A stretch of 49,264 nt of DNA, taken from an uncultured Bacteroidia bacterium (lineage in GTDB: Bacteria > Bacteroidota > Bacteroidia > Bacteroidales > UBA932). Made by a program: the position numbers and the translations under genes. This document shows, piece by piece, positions 21,922-32,577 of this stretch. The stretch covers positions 1-49,264 of the forward strand of contig CACWOZ010000012.1 in the NCBI GenBank assembly GCA_902762655.1, given 5' to 3'. The notes under the pieces are model-generated. The model saw only the letters and a program-made list of their open reading frames with translations, searched no databases and had not been told where the DNA came from. Positions within the stretch are counted from its first letter, which is position 1, and every line of letters starts with the position of its first letter.

Positions 21922-24536
21922 ATCTTTTCAATCATTTTGTCAAGAGCCGCAGAGAGACCTGCAATATCCTTGCCGCCTGCGGTGGCAAGCCCCGGCTGGC
22001 CGCCGCCGCCTCCCAGGATGAGCCTGGCGGCTTCGCGGATGTCGGCGCCGGCATTCTTTCCGGCCTTCACGAGATCCTGACTGTACATGAGCAGCAACTG
22101 AGGCTTGCCCGCCGACTCGAACGCGGCGGCGATTACCAGATTTTCTGTCTCTTTCTGCAGCATGGTGGCAGCATCGCGCAGCAGCGTAAGGTCGCGGGAC
22201 TCATTGATCCTGATGACCTTGTGTCCGTTGATATCTTCCGCCTTGTCGAGGAGGGTCTTCTTGAGTTGGAGGGTTTTCTCCTTGGCAACCTCGGCTATCT
22301 GCTTCTTGTAGTTGTCGTTCTCTTCGATAAGTTTCTGGATGGCTTCGGTGAGGCCTGGGGCGTTGTTGAACATGGCTCTTGCGGTGCGCACCAGTTCCTG
22401 TACTCCGTTCACGAGCATCTCGGCATCAACTCCGGTGACTGCCTCGATACGGCGTATGCCTGCCGCGATGGCGGATTCGCCGGTAATCTTGAAGAAGCCT
22501 ATATTACCGGTGCGGGAGGTGTGGCATCCGCCGCAGAGTTCGACGCTGGGGCCGAACTTGACCACGCGCACACGGTCGCCGTACTTCTCGCCGAAGAGGG
22601 CGATTGCGCCCATGGCATTGGCCTCCTCCATGGTAGCCTCACGGTTCTCGATGAGGGGGAAGTTGCTGCGTATCATCTCGTTCACACGGGCCTCTACGGC
22701 ACGGATCTGCTCGTCGGAAAGTTTCTCAAAGTGGGAGAAGTCGAAGCGGAAGTACTTGTCGCAGACATAAGAGCCCTTCTGCTCGACATGGGTTCCCACG
22801 ATCTCGCGCAGAGCACGGTCCAGCAGGTGGGTGCAAGTATGGTTGTTCGCTATCTTCTTCCTGCGGGCTGCATCCACCTTGAGGGTGAAGGCACCTTTGC
22901 AGTCGGCAGGAAGCCTGTCCGCAATATGGATGGTAAGATTGTTCTCCTTTACGGTGTTGAGGATCTTTATCTCCTCTCCATCGGCGGAAACGGCCACACC
23001 GGTGTCGCCCACTTCGCCGCCCATCTCTCCGTAGAAGGGGGTACGGTCGAATACGAGCTGGAGCATCTCCTTGTTCTTCTGCACCACCTTGCGGCTCTTC
23101 AGGAGGAGCGCGCCCTCCTGCTCCACGGTGTCGTAACCGGTGAACTGCACGTCCTCGCCCTCGTGGTAGACCGTCCAGTCGCCGAATTCGTTGGCGGTAG
23201 CGTTACGCGCACGTTCCTTCTGCTTTCCAAGTTCCACCTGGAATCCATCCAGGTCCACCTTGTAACCCTTCTCACCTGCGATGAGTTCGGTGAGGTCGAT
23301 GGGGAAGCCGAAGGTATCGTAGAGCACGAATGCGTCCACTCCAGGCAGCACCTTGGTGGCGGCGTTCCTGGCCATGTAGTCGTCCAGGAGTTTGATGCCG
23401 CGGTCGAGGGTGCGCAGGAATGCGAGTTCCTCTTCGCGGATGACGTTCTCGATGAGTTTCTGCTGGGCCTTCAGTTCAGGATATGCGTCGCCCATGTCGT
23501 CGATGAGCTGGGGCACGAGCCTGCAGAGGAAGGGCTCGCTGAAACCGAGGAAGGTGTAGCCGTAGCGCACTGCACGGCGCAGGATGCGGCGGATGACGTA
23601 ACCCGCCTTCACGTTGGAAGGCAGCTGGCCGTCGGCGATGCTGAACGCTATGGCACGGATATGGTCGGCGCAGACGCGCATGGCGACGTCCGTATCGTGG
23701 TTCTCGCCGTATTTGTGTCCGGAGAGTTCGCCCAGTTTGCCAAGAAGGCCGGTGAACACGTCGGAGTCGTAGTTACTATTCTTGCCCTGGAGCACGGCGC
23801 AGAGGCGCTCGAAGCCCATTCCGGTATCGATGTTCTTTGCGGGGAGGGGTTCGAGATGGCCGTCGGCCTTGCGCTCGAACTGCATGAACACCAGGTTCCA
23901 TATCTCGATCACATGGGGATCGCTCTGGTTGACAAGGTCGCGTCCGGGGATGCCGCTGGCGCGCTTCTCTTCCTCGCTGCGGATATCGATATGGATTTCG
24001 GAGCAGGGGCCGCAGGGGCCGGTCTCCCCCATCTCCCAGAAATTGTCGTGCTTGTTGCCGAGCAGGATGCGCTCTGCAGGGAGATGCTTGAGCCAGGCCT
24101 GGCGGGCCTCCTCGTCGAGGGCGGTGCCGTCTTCGGCGCTGCCTTCGAACACTGTTGCATAAAGGAGTTCGGGATTGATGCCGTAAACCTCGGTAAGGAG
24201 TTCCCAGGCCCAGTCTATGGCTTCGGACTTGAAGTAGTCGCCGAAACTCCAGTTGCCCAGCATCTCGAACATTGTATGGTGATAGGTGTCATGTCCTACT
24301 TCTTCAAGGTCGTTGTGCTTGCCGCTCACGCGGAGACACTTCTGGCTGTCGGTCGCGCGGCGCATCTTCGGCGTGCTGTTGCCCAGGAAGATGTCCTTGA
24401 ACTGATTCATGCCGGCGTTGGTGAACATCAGCGTCGGATCATTTTTCACAACCATTGGTGCAGAAGGGACGACTGTATGTCCCTTAGTCTCGAAGAAGTC
24501 AAGAAATTTCTTACGTATTTCCTTAGAAGTCATCAT
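21918..24536 (-). CDS. alaS: Alanyl-tRNA synthetase
   Basis: 872 residues, normal length. The N-terminal catalytic domain has [38 protein letters not shown] and [10 protein letters not shown]. The editing domain zinc ligands are [16 protein letters not shown] near 565 and [13 protein letters not shown] near 665. The C-terminal region includes the [14 protein letters not shown] motif near 850. It attaches alanine to tRNA-Ala and clears misacylated Ser and Gly. It is the first gene of a gapless minus-strand chain and is divergent from purA, with matching -7 boxes in the shared 117-bp gap. The start at 24536 could equally be the second Met at 24533. Confidence 0.98.
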   Translation of the reverse strand: MMTSKEIRKKFLDFFETKGHTVVPSAPMVVKNDPTLMFTNAGMNQFKDIFLGNSTPKMRRATDSQKCLRVSGKHNDLEEVGHDTYHHTMFEMLGNWSFGDYFKSEAIDWAWELLTEVYGINPELLYATVFEGSAEDGTALDEEARQAWLKHLPAERILLGNKHDNFWEMGETGPCGPCSEIHIDIRSEEEKRASGIPGRDLVNQSDPHVIEIWNLVFMQFERKADGHLEPLPAKNIDTGMGFERLCAVLQGKNSNYDSDVFTGLLGKLGELSGHKYGENHDTDVAMRVCADHIRAIAFSIADGQLPSNVKAGYVIRRILRRAVRYGYTFLGFSEPFLCRLVPQLIDDMGDAYPELKAQQKLIENVIREEELAFLRTLDRGIKLLDDYMARNAATKVLPGVDAFVLYDTFGFPIDLTELIAGEKGYKVDLDGFQVELGKQKERARNATANEFGDWTVYHEGEDVQFTGYDTVEQEGALLLKSRKVVQKNKEMLQLVFDRTPFYGEMGGEVGDTGVAVSADGEEIKILNTVKENNLTIHIADRLPADCKGAFTLKVDAARRKKIANNHTCTHLLDRALREIVGTHVEQKGSYVCDKYFRFDFSHFEKLSDEQIRAVEARVNEMIRSNFPLIENREATMEEANAMGAIALFGEKYGDRVRVVKFGPSVELCGGCHTSRTGNIGFFKITGESAIAAGIRRIEAVTGVDAEMLVNGVQELVRTARAMFNNAPGLTEAIQKLIEENDNYKKQIAEVAKEKTLQLKKTLLDKAEDINGHKVIRINESRDLTLLRDAATMLQKETENLVIAAAFESAGKPQLLLMYSQDLVKAGKNAGADIREAARLILGGGGGQPGLATAGGKDIAGLSAALDKMIEKI

Positions 24537-24567
24537 GATAAAAGTGTGTATCTAAAGTACAATCCTG

Positions 24568-24575
24568 CAAAGATA
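24568..24575 (-). promoter_or_regulatory. Putative -7 element for alaS and the downstream gene chain
   Basis: The minus strand reads TATCTTTG, an exact TAnnTTTG match. The alaS start is at 24536, implying a leader of about 25 nt. A TTTG lies at 24599-24602 on the same strand, a little further than the ideal -33 spacing. It is the only clear promoter seen ahead of the 15.9-kb run of genes ending in rnfA. Confidence 0.55.
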
Positions 24576-24618
24576 CTTCTTTTTTGGGAAAAGACTTTCA
24601 AATTCCCCCGAAAAGCCG

Positions 24619-24626
24619 TATCTTTG
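24619..24626 (+). promoter_or_regulatory. Putative -7 element for the pur operon
   Basis: The plus strand reads TATCTTTG, identical to the divergent alaS box. The purA start codon at 24654 would give a leader of about 20 nt. The two boxes face away from each other across about 43 bp of T/A-rich sequence. I see no PurR-type operator. Confidence 0.55.
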
Positions 24627-24653
24627 ATATGTCATTCAATCTCATGATCCGCT

Positions 24654-25925
24654 ATGAATAAAATAGACGTCGTCCTTGGTCTCCAATGGGGAGACGAAGG
24701 CAAGGGTAAAATCGTGGACTGCCTCACCCCTGGTTACAAGGCAGTTGCAAGATTCCAGGGAGGCCCGAATGCCGGGCATTCGATCAGCATAGGGGGCCGC
24801 AGCCATGTGCTTCACACCGTTCCCTCCGGCATTTTCCGCGAAGGAGTGCTCAATATCATAGGTAACGGCGTAGTGGTCGATCCGGTCATCCTGCAGGACG
24901 AAATCAGCAAAATAGAGGCTCTCGGCATAGATGTCACCGGGAGGCTCATCATCTCGAAACGCGCGCATCTCATCCTCCCTACCCACAGGGCCCTGGATGC
25001 CGCCAGCGAGGCCGCCAAGGGCAAGGCCAAGATAGGCTCGACCCTCAAGGGGATAGGCCCCGCATACATGGACAAGACCGGGCGCAACGGGCTCCGCTTC
25101 GGTGACATACTCCTCCCCGAATTCGAGCAGAAGTATCTCACCCTCAAGAAGAAGCACCAGCAGATGCTCTCGCACTACAAGGACTTCTCCATGTTCAACA
25201 CCGACGACTACGAGCAGAAGTGGTTCGAGGCGGTCAACGCCCTGCGCCGCTTCCCCTTCGTGGACACGGAATTCCTGGTCAACAGGGAACTGGACGCCGG
25301 CACCCCCATACTTGCCGAAGGCGCACAGGGATCGCTGCTCGATGTGGAGTTCGGTTCCTATCCCTTCGTCACATCCTCCAACACCCTCGCCGCGGGCGTC
25401 TGCTCCGGACTCGGCGTAGCACCTTCGAGGATAGGCAGGGTGTACGGCATCTTTAAGGCCTACTGCACCCGCGTGGGCAGCGGCCCCTTCCCCACCGAAC
25501 TCTTCGACGAAACCGGTGAGTCCCTGCGCAGCATAGGCAAGGAATTCGGTGCCACCACAGGCCGCCCGCGCCGCTGCGGATGGCTCGACATGGTGGCCCT
25601 CAAATACGCCGTGATGATGAGCGGAGTCACCGACCTCATCATGATGAAGTCCGACGTCATGGACGGTTTCGACACCATCAAGGTCGCGACATCCTATATG
25701 ATAAACGGTAAGGAAACGGCGGAATACCCCTACGACGGCGGCACCAACGCCCAGCCCGTCTACACCGAGTTCAAGGGCTGGAAAAAGGATATCAGCGGCG
25801 TGCGCAGCTTCGAGGACCTTCCCGCCGAACTCAAGGACTACATCGCTTTCATCGAAAAAGAAACCGGCTGCCCCGTGCGGATAGTCTCCGTCGGACCCGA
25901 CCGCGAAGCCATAATCTCCAGATAA
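24654..25925 (+). CDS. purA: Adenylosuccinate synthetase
   Basis: 423 residues. Joins IMP and aspartate, using GTP, to give adenylosuccinate on the way to AMP. The P-loop [14 protein letters not shown] is near residue 9, followed by [16 protein letters not shown] near 39, the active-site [18 protein letters not shown] near 127 and [11 protein letters not shown] near 300. It begins the purA-purC-purB operon, one base before purC, and is divergent from alaS. Confidence 0.98.
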   Translation: MNKIDVVLGLQWGDEGKGKIVDCLTPGYKAVARFQGGPNAGHSISIGGRSHVLHTVPSGIFREGVLNIIGNGVVVDPVILQDEISKIEALGIDVTGRLIISKRAHLILPTHRALDAASEAAKGKAKIGSTLKGIGPAYMDKTGRNGLRFGDILLPEFEQKYLTLKKKHQQMLSHYKDFSMFNTDDYEQKWFEAVNALRRFPFVDTEFLVNRELDAGTPILAEGAQGSLLDVEFGSYPFVTSSNTLAAGVCSGLGVAPSRIGRVYGIFKAYCTRVGSGPFPTELFDETGESLRSIGKEFGATTGRPRRCGWLDMVALKYAVMMSGVTDLIMMKSDVMDGFDTIKVATSYMINGKETAEYPYDGGTNAQPVYTEFKGWKKDISGVRSFEDLPAELKDYIAFIEKETGCPVRIVSVGPDREAIISR

Positions 25926-25926
25926 A

Positions 25927-26853
25927 ATGAACACTATCCTCAGCACAGATTTCAAGTTCCCCGGACAGAAGGGCAAATATACCGGCAAGGTCCGCGACGT
26001 ATACGACCTCGGTGACAAGATTGTGATGGTGGCCACCGACCGCATCTCCGCATTCGACTGCGTGCTCCCCAAGGGCATTCCATACAAGGGGCAGATCCTC
26101 AACCAGATAGCAGCCATGTTCCTGGACGCGACGGCCGACATCATCCCCAACTGGAAACTTTCCGTTCCCGATCCGGCAGTCACCATAGGCCATAAGTGCG
26201 AGCCGTTCAAGGTGGAGATGGTCATCCGCGGCTGCCTCACCGGGCACGCCTGGCGCGAATATGCCGAGGGCAAGCGCATTCTCTGCGGAGTGCCTCTCCC
26301 CGAAGGAATGAAAGAAAACGAGCGCTTCCCCGAGCCTATCATCACCCCCACCACCAAGGCGGACGAGGGGCACGACCTGGACATCTCCCGCGAGGAGATA
26401 ATCGCCAGCGGCCTGGTAGGGGCGGAGGATTATGCGCAGATCGAGGCCTACACCCGCGCCCTTTTCGCAAGGGGCTGCGAGATGGCCGCCAAGCGCGGGC
26501 TCATCCTCGTGGACACCAAGTATGAGTTCGGCAAGAAGGACGGACGCATCATGCTGATGGACGAGGTGCACACCCCCGACTCTTCCCGTTACTTCTATGC
26601 CGACGGCTACGAGCAGCGCATCGCCCGCGGCGAGAAGCAGAAACAACTCTCCAAGGAGTTCGTGCGCGAGTGGCTGATGGCGAACGGCTTCAACGGCGGT
26701 GCCGGGCAGAAGGTGCCCGAGATGACACCCGAGGTAGTGGACGGCATCAGCAAGCGCTACATCGAACTCTATGAGCATGTGACCGGCCAGGCCTTCAGCG
26801 GCTCCGGGCGCACTGCCGCGGAAATGGAAAAGAACATCCTCTCGGCACTATGA
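25927..26853 (+). CDS. purC: SAICAR synthase (phosphoribosylaminoimidazole-succinocarboxamide synthase)
   Basis: 308 residues. Joins CAIR and aspartate with ATP. The N-terminal [20 protein letters not shown] and [19 protein letters not shown] motifs, ECEPF-type block [20 protein letters not shown] near 90 and [20 protein letters not shown] near 198 are diagnostic. It is the longer, eukaryote-like form found in Bacteroidetes. It lies one base after purA and overlaps purB by 4 bp (ATGA). Confidence 0.98.
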   Translation: MNTILSTDFKFPGQKGKYTGKVRDVYDLGDKIVMVATDRISAFDCVLPKGIPYKGQILNQIAAMFLDATADIIPNWKLSVPDPAVTIGHKCEPFKVEMVIRGCLTGHAWREYAEGKRILCGVPLPEGMKENERFPEPIITPTTKADEGHDLDISREEIIASGLVGAEDYAQIEAYTRALFARGCEMAAKRGLILVDTKYEFGKKDGRIMLMDEVHTPDSSRYFYADGYEQRIARGEKQKQLSKEFVREWLMANGFNGGAGQKVPEMTPEVVDGISKRYIELYEHVTGQAFSGSGRTAAEMEKNILSAL

Positions 26854-28145
26854 TAGAAAGGTATTCCCGCCCGCAGATGAGGGCGATCTGGACAGAAGAA
26901 AACAAATTCAACGCCTACCTCAAGGTAGAGATCCTCTCCTGCGAGGCCTGGAGCAAACTCGGGGTGATTCCCGAGGAGGACGTCCGCAAAATCGCGGAGA
27001 AGGCGCGCTTCGATGTGGAGCGCATCCGCGAGATAGAGGAGCAGACCCGCCACGACGTGGTGGCTTTCACCCGCTGCGTGAGCGAAAGTCTGGGCGAGGA
27101 GAAGAAGTGGGTGCACTACGGCCTCACCTCCACCGACGTGGTGGATACCGCCAACGGCTGGCTCATCCGCCAGGCAGATGAAATCCTCCTCCAGGACATC
27201 AAGGATTTCATGGAGATACTCCGCCGCAGGGCCCTGGAATTCAAGGACACCCCCTGCATAGGCCGCACCCACGGCATACACGCGGACATCACCTCCTTCG
27301 GCCTCAAGTGGGCCCTCTGGTACGAAGAGATGAAACGCAATCTCGAGCGCTTCGAACTGGCCCGCAAGGGCGTGGAGGCCGGCAAGATGAGCGGGGCTGT
27401 GGGCAACTTCGCCAACATCCCCCCGTCGATCCAGGACTATGTGTGCGGGAAACTGGGCATTGAGAGCGCCAACATCTCCACACAGGTGCTGCAGCGCGAC
27501 AGGCATGCATTCTATCTCTCCACCCTCGCGGTAATCGCGTCTTCTATCGAGCAGATGGCTATGGAGGTGCGGAGCCTGCAGCGCACCGAGGTTCGTGAGG
27601 CCGAGGAGGCATTCCGAAAGGGCCAGAAGGGCTCCAGCGCGATGCCTCACAAGCGCAACCCCATAGGCAGCGAGAATATCTGCGGCTGCGCCCGCGTCAT
27701 GCGAGGCTACATGGCCACCGCGAACGAGAACGTCGCACTCTGGCACGAGAGGGACATCTCCCACTCCAGCACCGAGCGCATCATACTCCCGGACGCCACC
27801 GAACTGCTGGACTACATGCTGACCCGCTTCGGCGGCATACTCGACAACCTGGTGGTCTACAAGGACAAGATGCTGCAGGACATCTACATCACCAACGGGG
27901 TCATCTTCGCCCAGAGGGTGATGAACGCCCTGATAGGCAAGGGATTGTCCCGCGAGCAGGCATACGACACCGTACAGCCCCTGGCCATGAAGGCCTGGAG
28001 CGAGCATGTCGATTACGCCGGCCTGCTGAAAAGCAGCGAAGCGGTCACCGCCCTGCTTTCCGCGCAGGAGATCGACGACTGCTTCACACTGGATTACTAT
28101 TTCAAGAATGTAGATTACATCTTCGGAAGGGTAGGCATCAATTGA
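26850..28145 (+). CDS. purB: Adenylosuccinate lyase
   Basis: 431 residues of the fumarase/aspartase superfamily. Releases fumarate from SAICAR and from adenylosuccinate, so it acts directly after both purC and purA. Signatures are [17 protein letters not shown] near 87, [14 protein letters not shown] near 139 and the flexible catalytic loop [18 protein letters not shown] near 262. Its 3' end overlaps the convergent M6 protease gene by 8 bp, leaving no room for an intergenic terminator. Confidence 0.98.
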   Translation: MIERYSRPQMRAIWTEENKFNAYLKVEILSCEAWSKLGVIPEEDVRKIAEKARFDVERIREIEEQTRHDVVAFTRCVSESLGEEKKWVHYGLTSTDVVDTANGWLIRQADEILLQDIKDFMEILRRRALEFKDTPCIGRTHGIHADITSFGLKWALWYEEMKRNLERFELARKGVEAGKMSGAVGNFANIPPSIQDYVCGKLGIESANISTQVLQRDRHAFYLSTLAVIASSIEQMAMEVRSLQRTEVREAEEAFRKGQKGSSAMPHKRNPIGSENICGCARVMRGYMATANENVALWHERDISHSSTERIILPDATELLDYMLTRFGGILDNLVVYKDKMLQDIYITNGVIFAQRVMNALIGKGLSREQAYDTVQPLAMKAWSEHVDYAGLLKSSEAVTALLSAQEIDDCFTLDYYFKNVDYIFGRVGIN

Positions 28146-30681
28146 CGAGTATCACCTGTTCGATTTCCTCTTCAGAGCCGTCGGCGTAAGTCACGACGGC
28201 TTTAATTGTATGCGTTCCGGCCGTGAGAACCACGGACGGATCGCTTGTCTGTACGCCGTCGAAGTACCAGATTGTGCTTGCGGCAACACCGCCTGCAAAA
28301 GGATTCTCGAATGCAAAGGTAAACTCCGTACCAGCCGAATAAGGCTCGCCTTGCCCGGGATTGGAGATCACTTTGATGCCCAGGGAAGTAAATGGCGATA
28401 CCACGGACATTAAATCCGCGGAGATGACGAAATTGTATCCGGATTCGTTCCAGTCCCTTCCGCCGGCAGTTTGGTAACCGCTGCGCATCATTCCGCCGCC
28501 CTCGACTCCGGTTGCGCCGTCTATAGTCATCCAATACTGTGTGGTGATGTCCTTGACAGCATACCCGACATAAACGTTCGTATTTTCGGGAATTATTATC
28601 CCGGCGTCGCTGATATCTATCGAATGCAGTTTATTGAATTCGGGCTTGATTGTACGCGTGAACGCTCTCTTGGTGCCGAAATCGATGAAAACGTCAACTA
28701 CGTCCGCCTTGTTTCCGGCTATCATATAATTGATCGTGGTAAACTTGTATCCGGCATAGGCCGCAAGTTCTTCCTTCTTGAAGAGGACGGCGTTGGTCGC
28801 CGACCAACTGTCCGCTGAACCTGTGAACCCGAGCGCACTGCCTGGAACAGAGTACTTCTTCAGCAGAGCCGGTTCTCCTTCGGAAACGTTGAACATGGTT
28901 ATGTCCAGCACCGTGGCTTTGGCCTTGGAAAGTTTCAGCGGCTCGGTCCTGGTGGTAAAGTATTCAAGACTGAACACCACAGTGACATCCAGCGAAGCGG
29001 AAACAGGTATTTCTATGGAATAACTGCCGTCTTCTCCAGTAGTAGCCTGCAAGGATGAGAGTCTCTTTATGGAGGCAGGGGCAAGCAGCTTTGATGAAGA
29101 CTTCAAAGCGGCCATTGCGGCATCGCTGTCAAAGGTCACCGAGACCTGAACGCCCTGAAGAGGGCGCCCCTTGCTGTCGTTCACCTTGCCGGAAAGAGTT
29201 CTGTTTTCGAATGCACTGAGTTTAAACGCAGCCGTGCCGTCATTGTAGGCGATGTCCGTGAGTTTGTAACCGCTCTCCTGTTTAGCCCAGTCCACGCCTT
29301 CAAAGGTGGTAGTACCGGATGTGCCCGGGAACATCAGATCCTGATATGAACTGTAGGATATGGTCGGCCGCACTATGTAGTAGCAGGGATGGCTGCCATA
29401 GCAGTTTAGGTCGTTGCTGGACCAAAGGGAGCTTGCAGGGTAGGAAGAGATTAAATTGTCATCGGACATATCCACATGATAGACAAGCATCCCGCTGGGA
29501 GGATTATCTTTATTTGAGGCTTTGATATAACGGTCCCAACCGGAGCCATCTCGCACCTCGTATAGGAAGAACTCTCCTTCAACCGAAGTGGGCGTGGTGC
29601 ATCCTCCGTTTTCGTATACAGGACGAATGTTTACGTCCTGGGAAGTTCCGAGTTCAGGAAGGTCCTCGATCCAGCCGAGAATCCAGCGTTCAAGGGCGCC
29701 CAGATAGGGAGGTGTGCGGCCATTGTTATTGTAATTGCCGTTGCACATCAGCGAAAACGCGTAGACGGCATCGGCAGTTCCGTTTTTCTCATAGTCGGTG
29801 TCGTAGAAGTCCGGAAGCCCGAGTGCGTGACCGAACTCATGGCAGAAAGTGCCGATGCCGGCCATCGTGGTGCCCGAACTGCCCCTGTACTCCGACGTAC
29901 AAGCGTAAGACCCGGCGCGCACGCCATTGGCAGAGAAGTTTCCAAGATAAGACTGGTGGGGCCAGATGGCATCTTTACTGCCACCTTCCGCTTCATTGTG
30001 ACCGGCGAAATAGAAGAACAGATTGTCTATGTATCCGTCGCCGTCATTGTCGTATTGAGAAAAATCGATCAGATTCTGGGCAAGAGCCAGACTGCAGGCC
30101 TCAACGAAAGCCCCCCGGGCATCTTTGTCCGAGCCATCGTCATTGTTGCCGCCATATTCAGCAAAGCCCTTGCTGAGGGTAACGGGGCCTATGACGTCAT
30201 AGACAGGATCGAACTGTCCGCATGAATTCTCGTAGTAGTAATCATACACCGAACCCGTACCTCCGTTCTCGGAGTAACCGCGCTCGTTAAGCATTTTTGA
30301 AAAGGCTTCAACAGGATTCTCCACTGTGAATTTCAGATCGGAGAATTCAACCAGAAAAACGGGGAATCTCTTCTTTCCTATGGAAATGGACTTGCGTCCG
30401 GCCACCCTTGCAGGCACGATCGGACGGGAAAGATTGTTCATCCTGCGTTTCTGCGGATTGTAGAAGGGCTTTACGGCAGGATGATAGAAGCCGTCGTCCC
30501 CAAGTTCTACCACCTTCCCTCCGGAAGTTGTGTAGTGCCAGAATTCATCGCCATGCAGGGTAATTTCTATAATGCTCCCGTCCGGCTGACGATATTTTAT
30601 GGGATAAGGATATGCAGGTGCCGCATCAAGCGATATGTACAAGAAAAGGGATGCGACAGACAACAATATATACTTTTTCAT
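28138..30681 (-). CDS. Secreted M6-family metalloprotease
   Basis: 847 residues. A signal peptide (about 1-21) and a short pro-region precede an M6 (immune inhibitor A-like) catalytic domain from about residue 105. The zinc-binding [11 protein letters not shown] is at 281-291 (two His, catalytic Glu, Gly and Asp). [19 protein letters not shown] near 206 is the typical calcium-binding strand before it. A carboxypeptidase-regulatory-like beta domain ([20 protein letters not shown], about 506) and Ig-like C-terminal domains follow. The start at 30681 is set by the signal peptide. It is the distal gene of the SusC/SusD locus, so it probably digests protein at or outside the outer membrane. No type IX sorting domain is evident at the C-terminus. 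Confidence 0.93.
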   Translation of the reverse strand: MKKYILLSVASLFLYISLDAAPAYPYPIKYRQPDGSIIEITLHGDEFWHYTTSGGKVVELGDDGFYHPAVKPFYNPQKRRMNNLSRPIVPARVAGRKSISIGKKRFPVFLVEFSDLKFTVENPVEAFSKMLNERGYSENGGTGSVYDYYYENSCGQFDPVYDVIGPVTLSKGFAEYGGNNDDGSDKDARGAFVEACSLALAQNLIDFSQYDNDGDGYIDNLFFYFAGHNEAEGGSKDAIWPHQSYLGNFSANGVRAGSYACTSEYRGSSGTTMAGIGTFCHEFGHALGLPDFYDTDYEKNGTADAVYAFSLMCNGNYNNNGRTPPYLGALERWILGWIEDLPELGTSQDVNIRPVYENGGCTTPTSVEGEFFLYEVRDGSGWDRYIKASNKDNPPSGMLVYHVDMSDDNLISSYPASSLWSSNDLNCYGSHPCYYIVRPTISYSSYQDLMFPGTSGTTTFEGVDWAKQESGYKLTDIAYNDGTAAFKLSAFENRTLSGKVNDSKGRPLQGVQVSVTFDSDAAMAALKSSSKLLAPASIKRLSSLQATTGEDGSYSIEIPVSASLDVTVVFSLEYFTTRTEPLKLSKAKATVLDITMFNVSEGEPALLKKYSVPGSALGFTGSADSWSATNAVLFKKEELAAYAGYKFTTINYMIAGNKADVVDVFIDFGTKRAFTRTIKPEFNKLHSIDISDAGIIIPENTNVYVGYAVKDITTQYWMTIDGATGVEGGGMMRSGYQTAGGRDWNESGYNFVISADLMSVVSPFTSLGIKVISNPGQGEPYSAGTEFTFAFENPFAGGVAASTIWYFDGVQTSDPSVVLTAGTHTIKAVVTYADGSEEEIEQVILVN

Positions 30682-30692
30682 AAGGTATTCCT

Positions 30693-31649
30693 CTATTTCC
30701 TGACAACATAACAAACTTCGCCATCGAGCAGCCAGACCTTGTCCGTTTCAATCTGTACCACCTCCGCCGAAACCGCCGTCTCATATCCCAGCGAAGGCAA
30801 TACGTTCTGCACAAGATTGAAATCCACCTTGTCTCCTTTCTTCATGGAAGAAGGGAGTGAACCAAAGACGACGAACTGGTTTTTGGATGGTATTATGATG
30901 CGGAAATCGCATGATGCCCCCGGTTTCTTCAGCATGGAAGTCTGATGAGCATACTCATCGTAAACGAATGAAGCACCATTGCCGTCATAATTGTATACAC
31001 CGAAGGCAGGAGCAAGCAGGTCGGTAACCGGCTGGGTGACTCCGATCTTCAACTCGGCGCCTGACAGGTTCACCACAACACTCCCCTTGCGGTCTTCGCC
31101 GTCGAGATTAACACTCGAGGCGCAGAAAGACACTACCTTGGAGACATTGGCGGTACCGGAGTCGGCATCGGCCGAGAACCATGTAGCAGGACTTCCGTCA
31201 GCATTCCTGCAGGAAAGGGTCCATTTGTCCGGAAAGCGCAGGGAAAGGACCGTCGCCTTGAGGTTTGTAAGTGTAATCTCCTGCACAGGCAGCAGTTTGC
31301 CTATCGGTGACTGGGAAACAGTAACATCTACGCTCTTTTTGCCGGCAACTACAGTCAAGGTAGCAGTCCTGGAGTCGGAGCCGCCGTTCGTTTCCAACTT
31401 AAGAGTAACAGGCGTTACATCTTTCAACCTCTCCCCAATGGATGTGCTGATCCATTCGGAATTATTTGTTTTCACCTCGAATGCCTTTTCGCTCGTGACT
31501 TTCAATGTGACTTCGTGTGCCACGCCGGATTCATCCGCAAATTTTTCCGAACTGACCTTGAGCACCGAAGGGGTCGCCTCTTCCAAGGGGTCCTTGCAGG
31601 ATACCAGTGCCAGCGCCAGCAGCGACAACGATAAAAATAAATGCTTCAT
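30693..31649 (-). CDS. BACON-domain surface lipoprotein
   Basis: 318 residues. The lipobox LVSC lies near residue 18. Residues about 28-107 form a BACON-type beta-sandwich (VTSEKAFEVKTNNSEWIS, then TATLTVVAGKKSVDVTVSQS), a domain common in Bacteroidetes PULs and linked to substrate or mucin binding. A second all-beta region fills residues 115-318. The start at 31649 is set by MKHLFLSLSLLALALVSC. Only 11 bp separate it from the M6 gene. A terminator hairpin lies just upstream, so the pair may be expressed partly by read-through from the susCD genes. Confidence 0.82.
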   Translation of the reverse strand: MKHLFLSLSLLALALVSCKDPLEEATPSVLKVSSEKFADESGVAHEVTLKVTSEKAFEVKTNNSEWISTSIGERLKDVTPVTLKLETNGGSDSRTATLTVVAGKKSVDVTVSQSPIGKLLPVQEITLTNLKATVLSLRFPDKWTLSCRNADGSPATWFSADADSGTANVSKVVSFCASSVNLDGEDRKGSVVVNLSGAELKIGVTQPVTDLLAPAFGVYNYDGNGASFVYDEYAHQTSMLKKPGASCDFRIIIPSKNQFVVFGSLPSSMKKGDKVDFNLVQNVLPSLGYETAVSAEVVQIETDKVWLLDGEVCYVVRK

Positions 31650-31652
31650 ATC

Positions 31653-31686
31653 AAAAAAAGGAGGCCACCGCCAAACGATGGCCTCC
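31653..31686 (-). terminator. Intrinsic terminator after the susCD-lipoprotein genes
   Basis: On the minus strand, an 8-bp perfect stem (GGAGGCCA / TGGCCTCC) with an 11-nt loop is followed directly by seven T residues. This is a textbook Rho-independent terminator 18 bp past the stop codon of the lipoprotein gene at 31705. It would stop or attenuate transcription before the BACON and M6 genes, setting their level relative to susCD. Confidence 0.85.
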
Positions 31687-31704
31687 CGGATATTAGGGTG
31701 TCTG

Positions 31705-32559
31705 TTATTCGCCCTGGAACACTTCGTAACCGTAACCAAGACTACCAGCAGAAACGAACCACTGCAACCAGAGTTGGCAGTATTTGTCAGCAGGATAGTA
31801 CTTGTTTGCATCGGCATAAGAGTCATCGCCCTGCCAGTAAGCAACGTCACGGAAGCTGATCATGCCATAAGAGCCATAGGTATCGTTAAGCTCCTGAGGA
31901 GCAACGCGCATGACGAGATATGTATCTCCATCTTTGTCCGTTTTCTCTTCACCATCGGTCGTGAACAGAGGATTCACGCCTGTCCCCCAAGGATCGATAA
32001 AACGATAACGTTCAGGGAAGGTTAAGCAGTGCTGGAACACAACATCTTCAACATCGCCTTCCATCCACCAGGAGTTGAGAGTGCCCGTTGCAACGGTTTC
32101 CCAGGATACCTTAAGGAAGGTAAAAGAGACGTAAGTAGTGTCCTTGGCATAAAGAGAAGCATACTGAGGGTCGGTAACCATAATGTGGCATTTGTATTCC
32201 ACACCGATTGCAGCCTCCGGGAAAGAGACTTCGAAGGTGGCCTCATTCTCTCCGTCTTCGAACACAAGGTCTGTATGCTTGAACACGAATGCGGAATCGA
32301 AAGGAACCTGCTCGACAATCAGAGGAACGGTGATCTTGCCGGTAGTGACCTGACGCTTGGCCTTGATGGTAACGGTGCTGGCAGAAGCATCGTTGGGATC
32401 GAGCTCGTAAGAACTGAGCACAGTCTGCTTAGGGAACGAAACCCTGTAGCATCCATCAACTTCGGGCTCGCCGGGAGTGTAGGCTTCTTCCTTGCTTGTG
32501 CAAGCGAATGCCAGAGCACCTGCAGCGAGAAATGCGAGAATATAATTGATCTTTTTCAT
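31705..32559 (-). CDS. SusE/SusF-position surface lipoprotein
   Basis: 284 residues. The lipobox AFAC (Cys near 20) is followed by acidic CTSKEE, a typical surface-export context in Bacteroidetes. The body is strand-rich, with an Ig-like or Calx-beta-like region (VTIKAKRQVTTGKITVPLIV near 67, FEVSFPEAAIGVEYKCHIMV near 111), then a C-terminal domain rich in W and Y. I do not recognise a named family. Its place directly after susD suggests a ligand-binding accessory protein of the same transporter. Confidence 0.72.
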   Translation of the reverse strand: MKKINYILAFLAAGALAFACTSKEEAYTPGEPEVDGCYRVSFPKQTVLSSYELDPNDASASTVTIKAKRQVTTGKITVPLIVEQVPFDSAFVFKHTDLVFEDGENEATFEVSFPEAAIGVEYKCHIMVTDPQYASLYAKDTTYVSFTFLKVSWETVATGTLNSWWMEGDVEDVVFQHCLTFPERYRFIDPWGTGVNPLFTTDGEEKTDKDGDTYLVMRVAPQELNDTYGSYGMISFRDVAYWQGDDSYADANKYYPADKYCQLWLQWFVSAGSLGYGYEVFQGE

Positions 32560-32577
32560 ATCTACACTAATTAAGGA

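Noticed and set aside
22221-24647. An 808-codon plus-strand open frame antisense to alaS
   Set aside because: AlaS is complete with all motifs on the minus strand. The antisense product has no known pattern.
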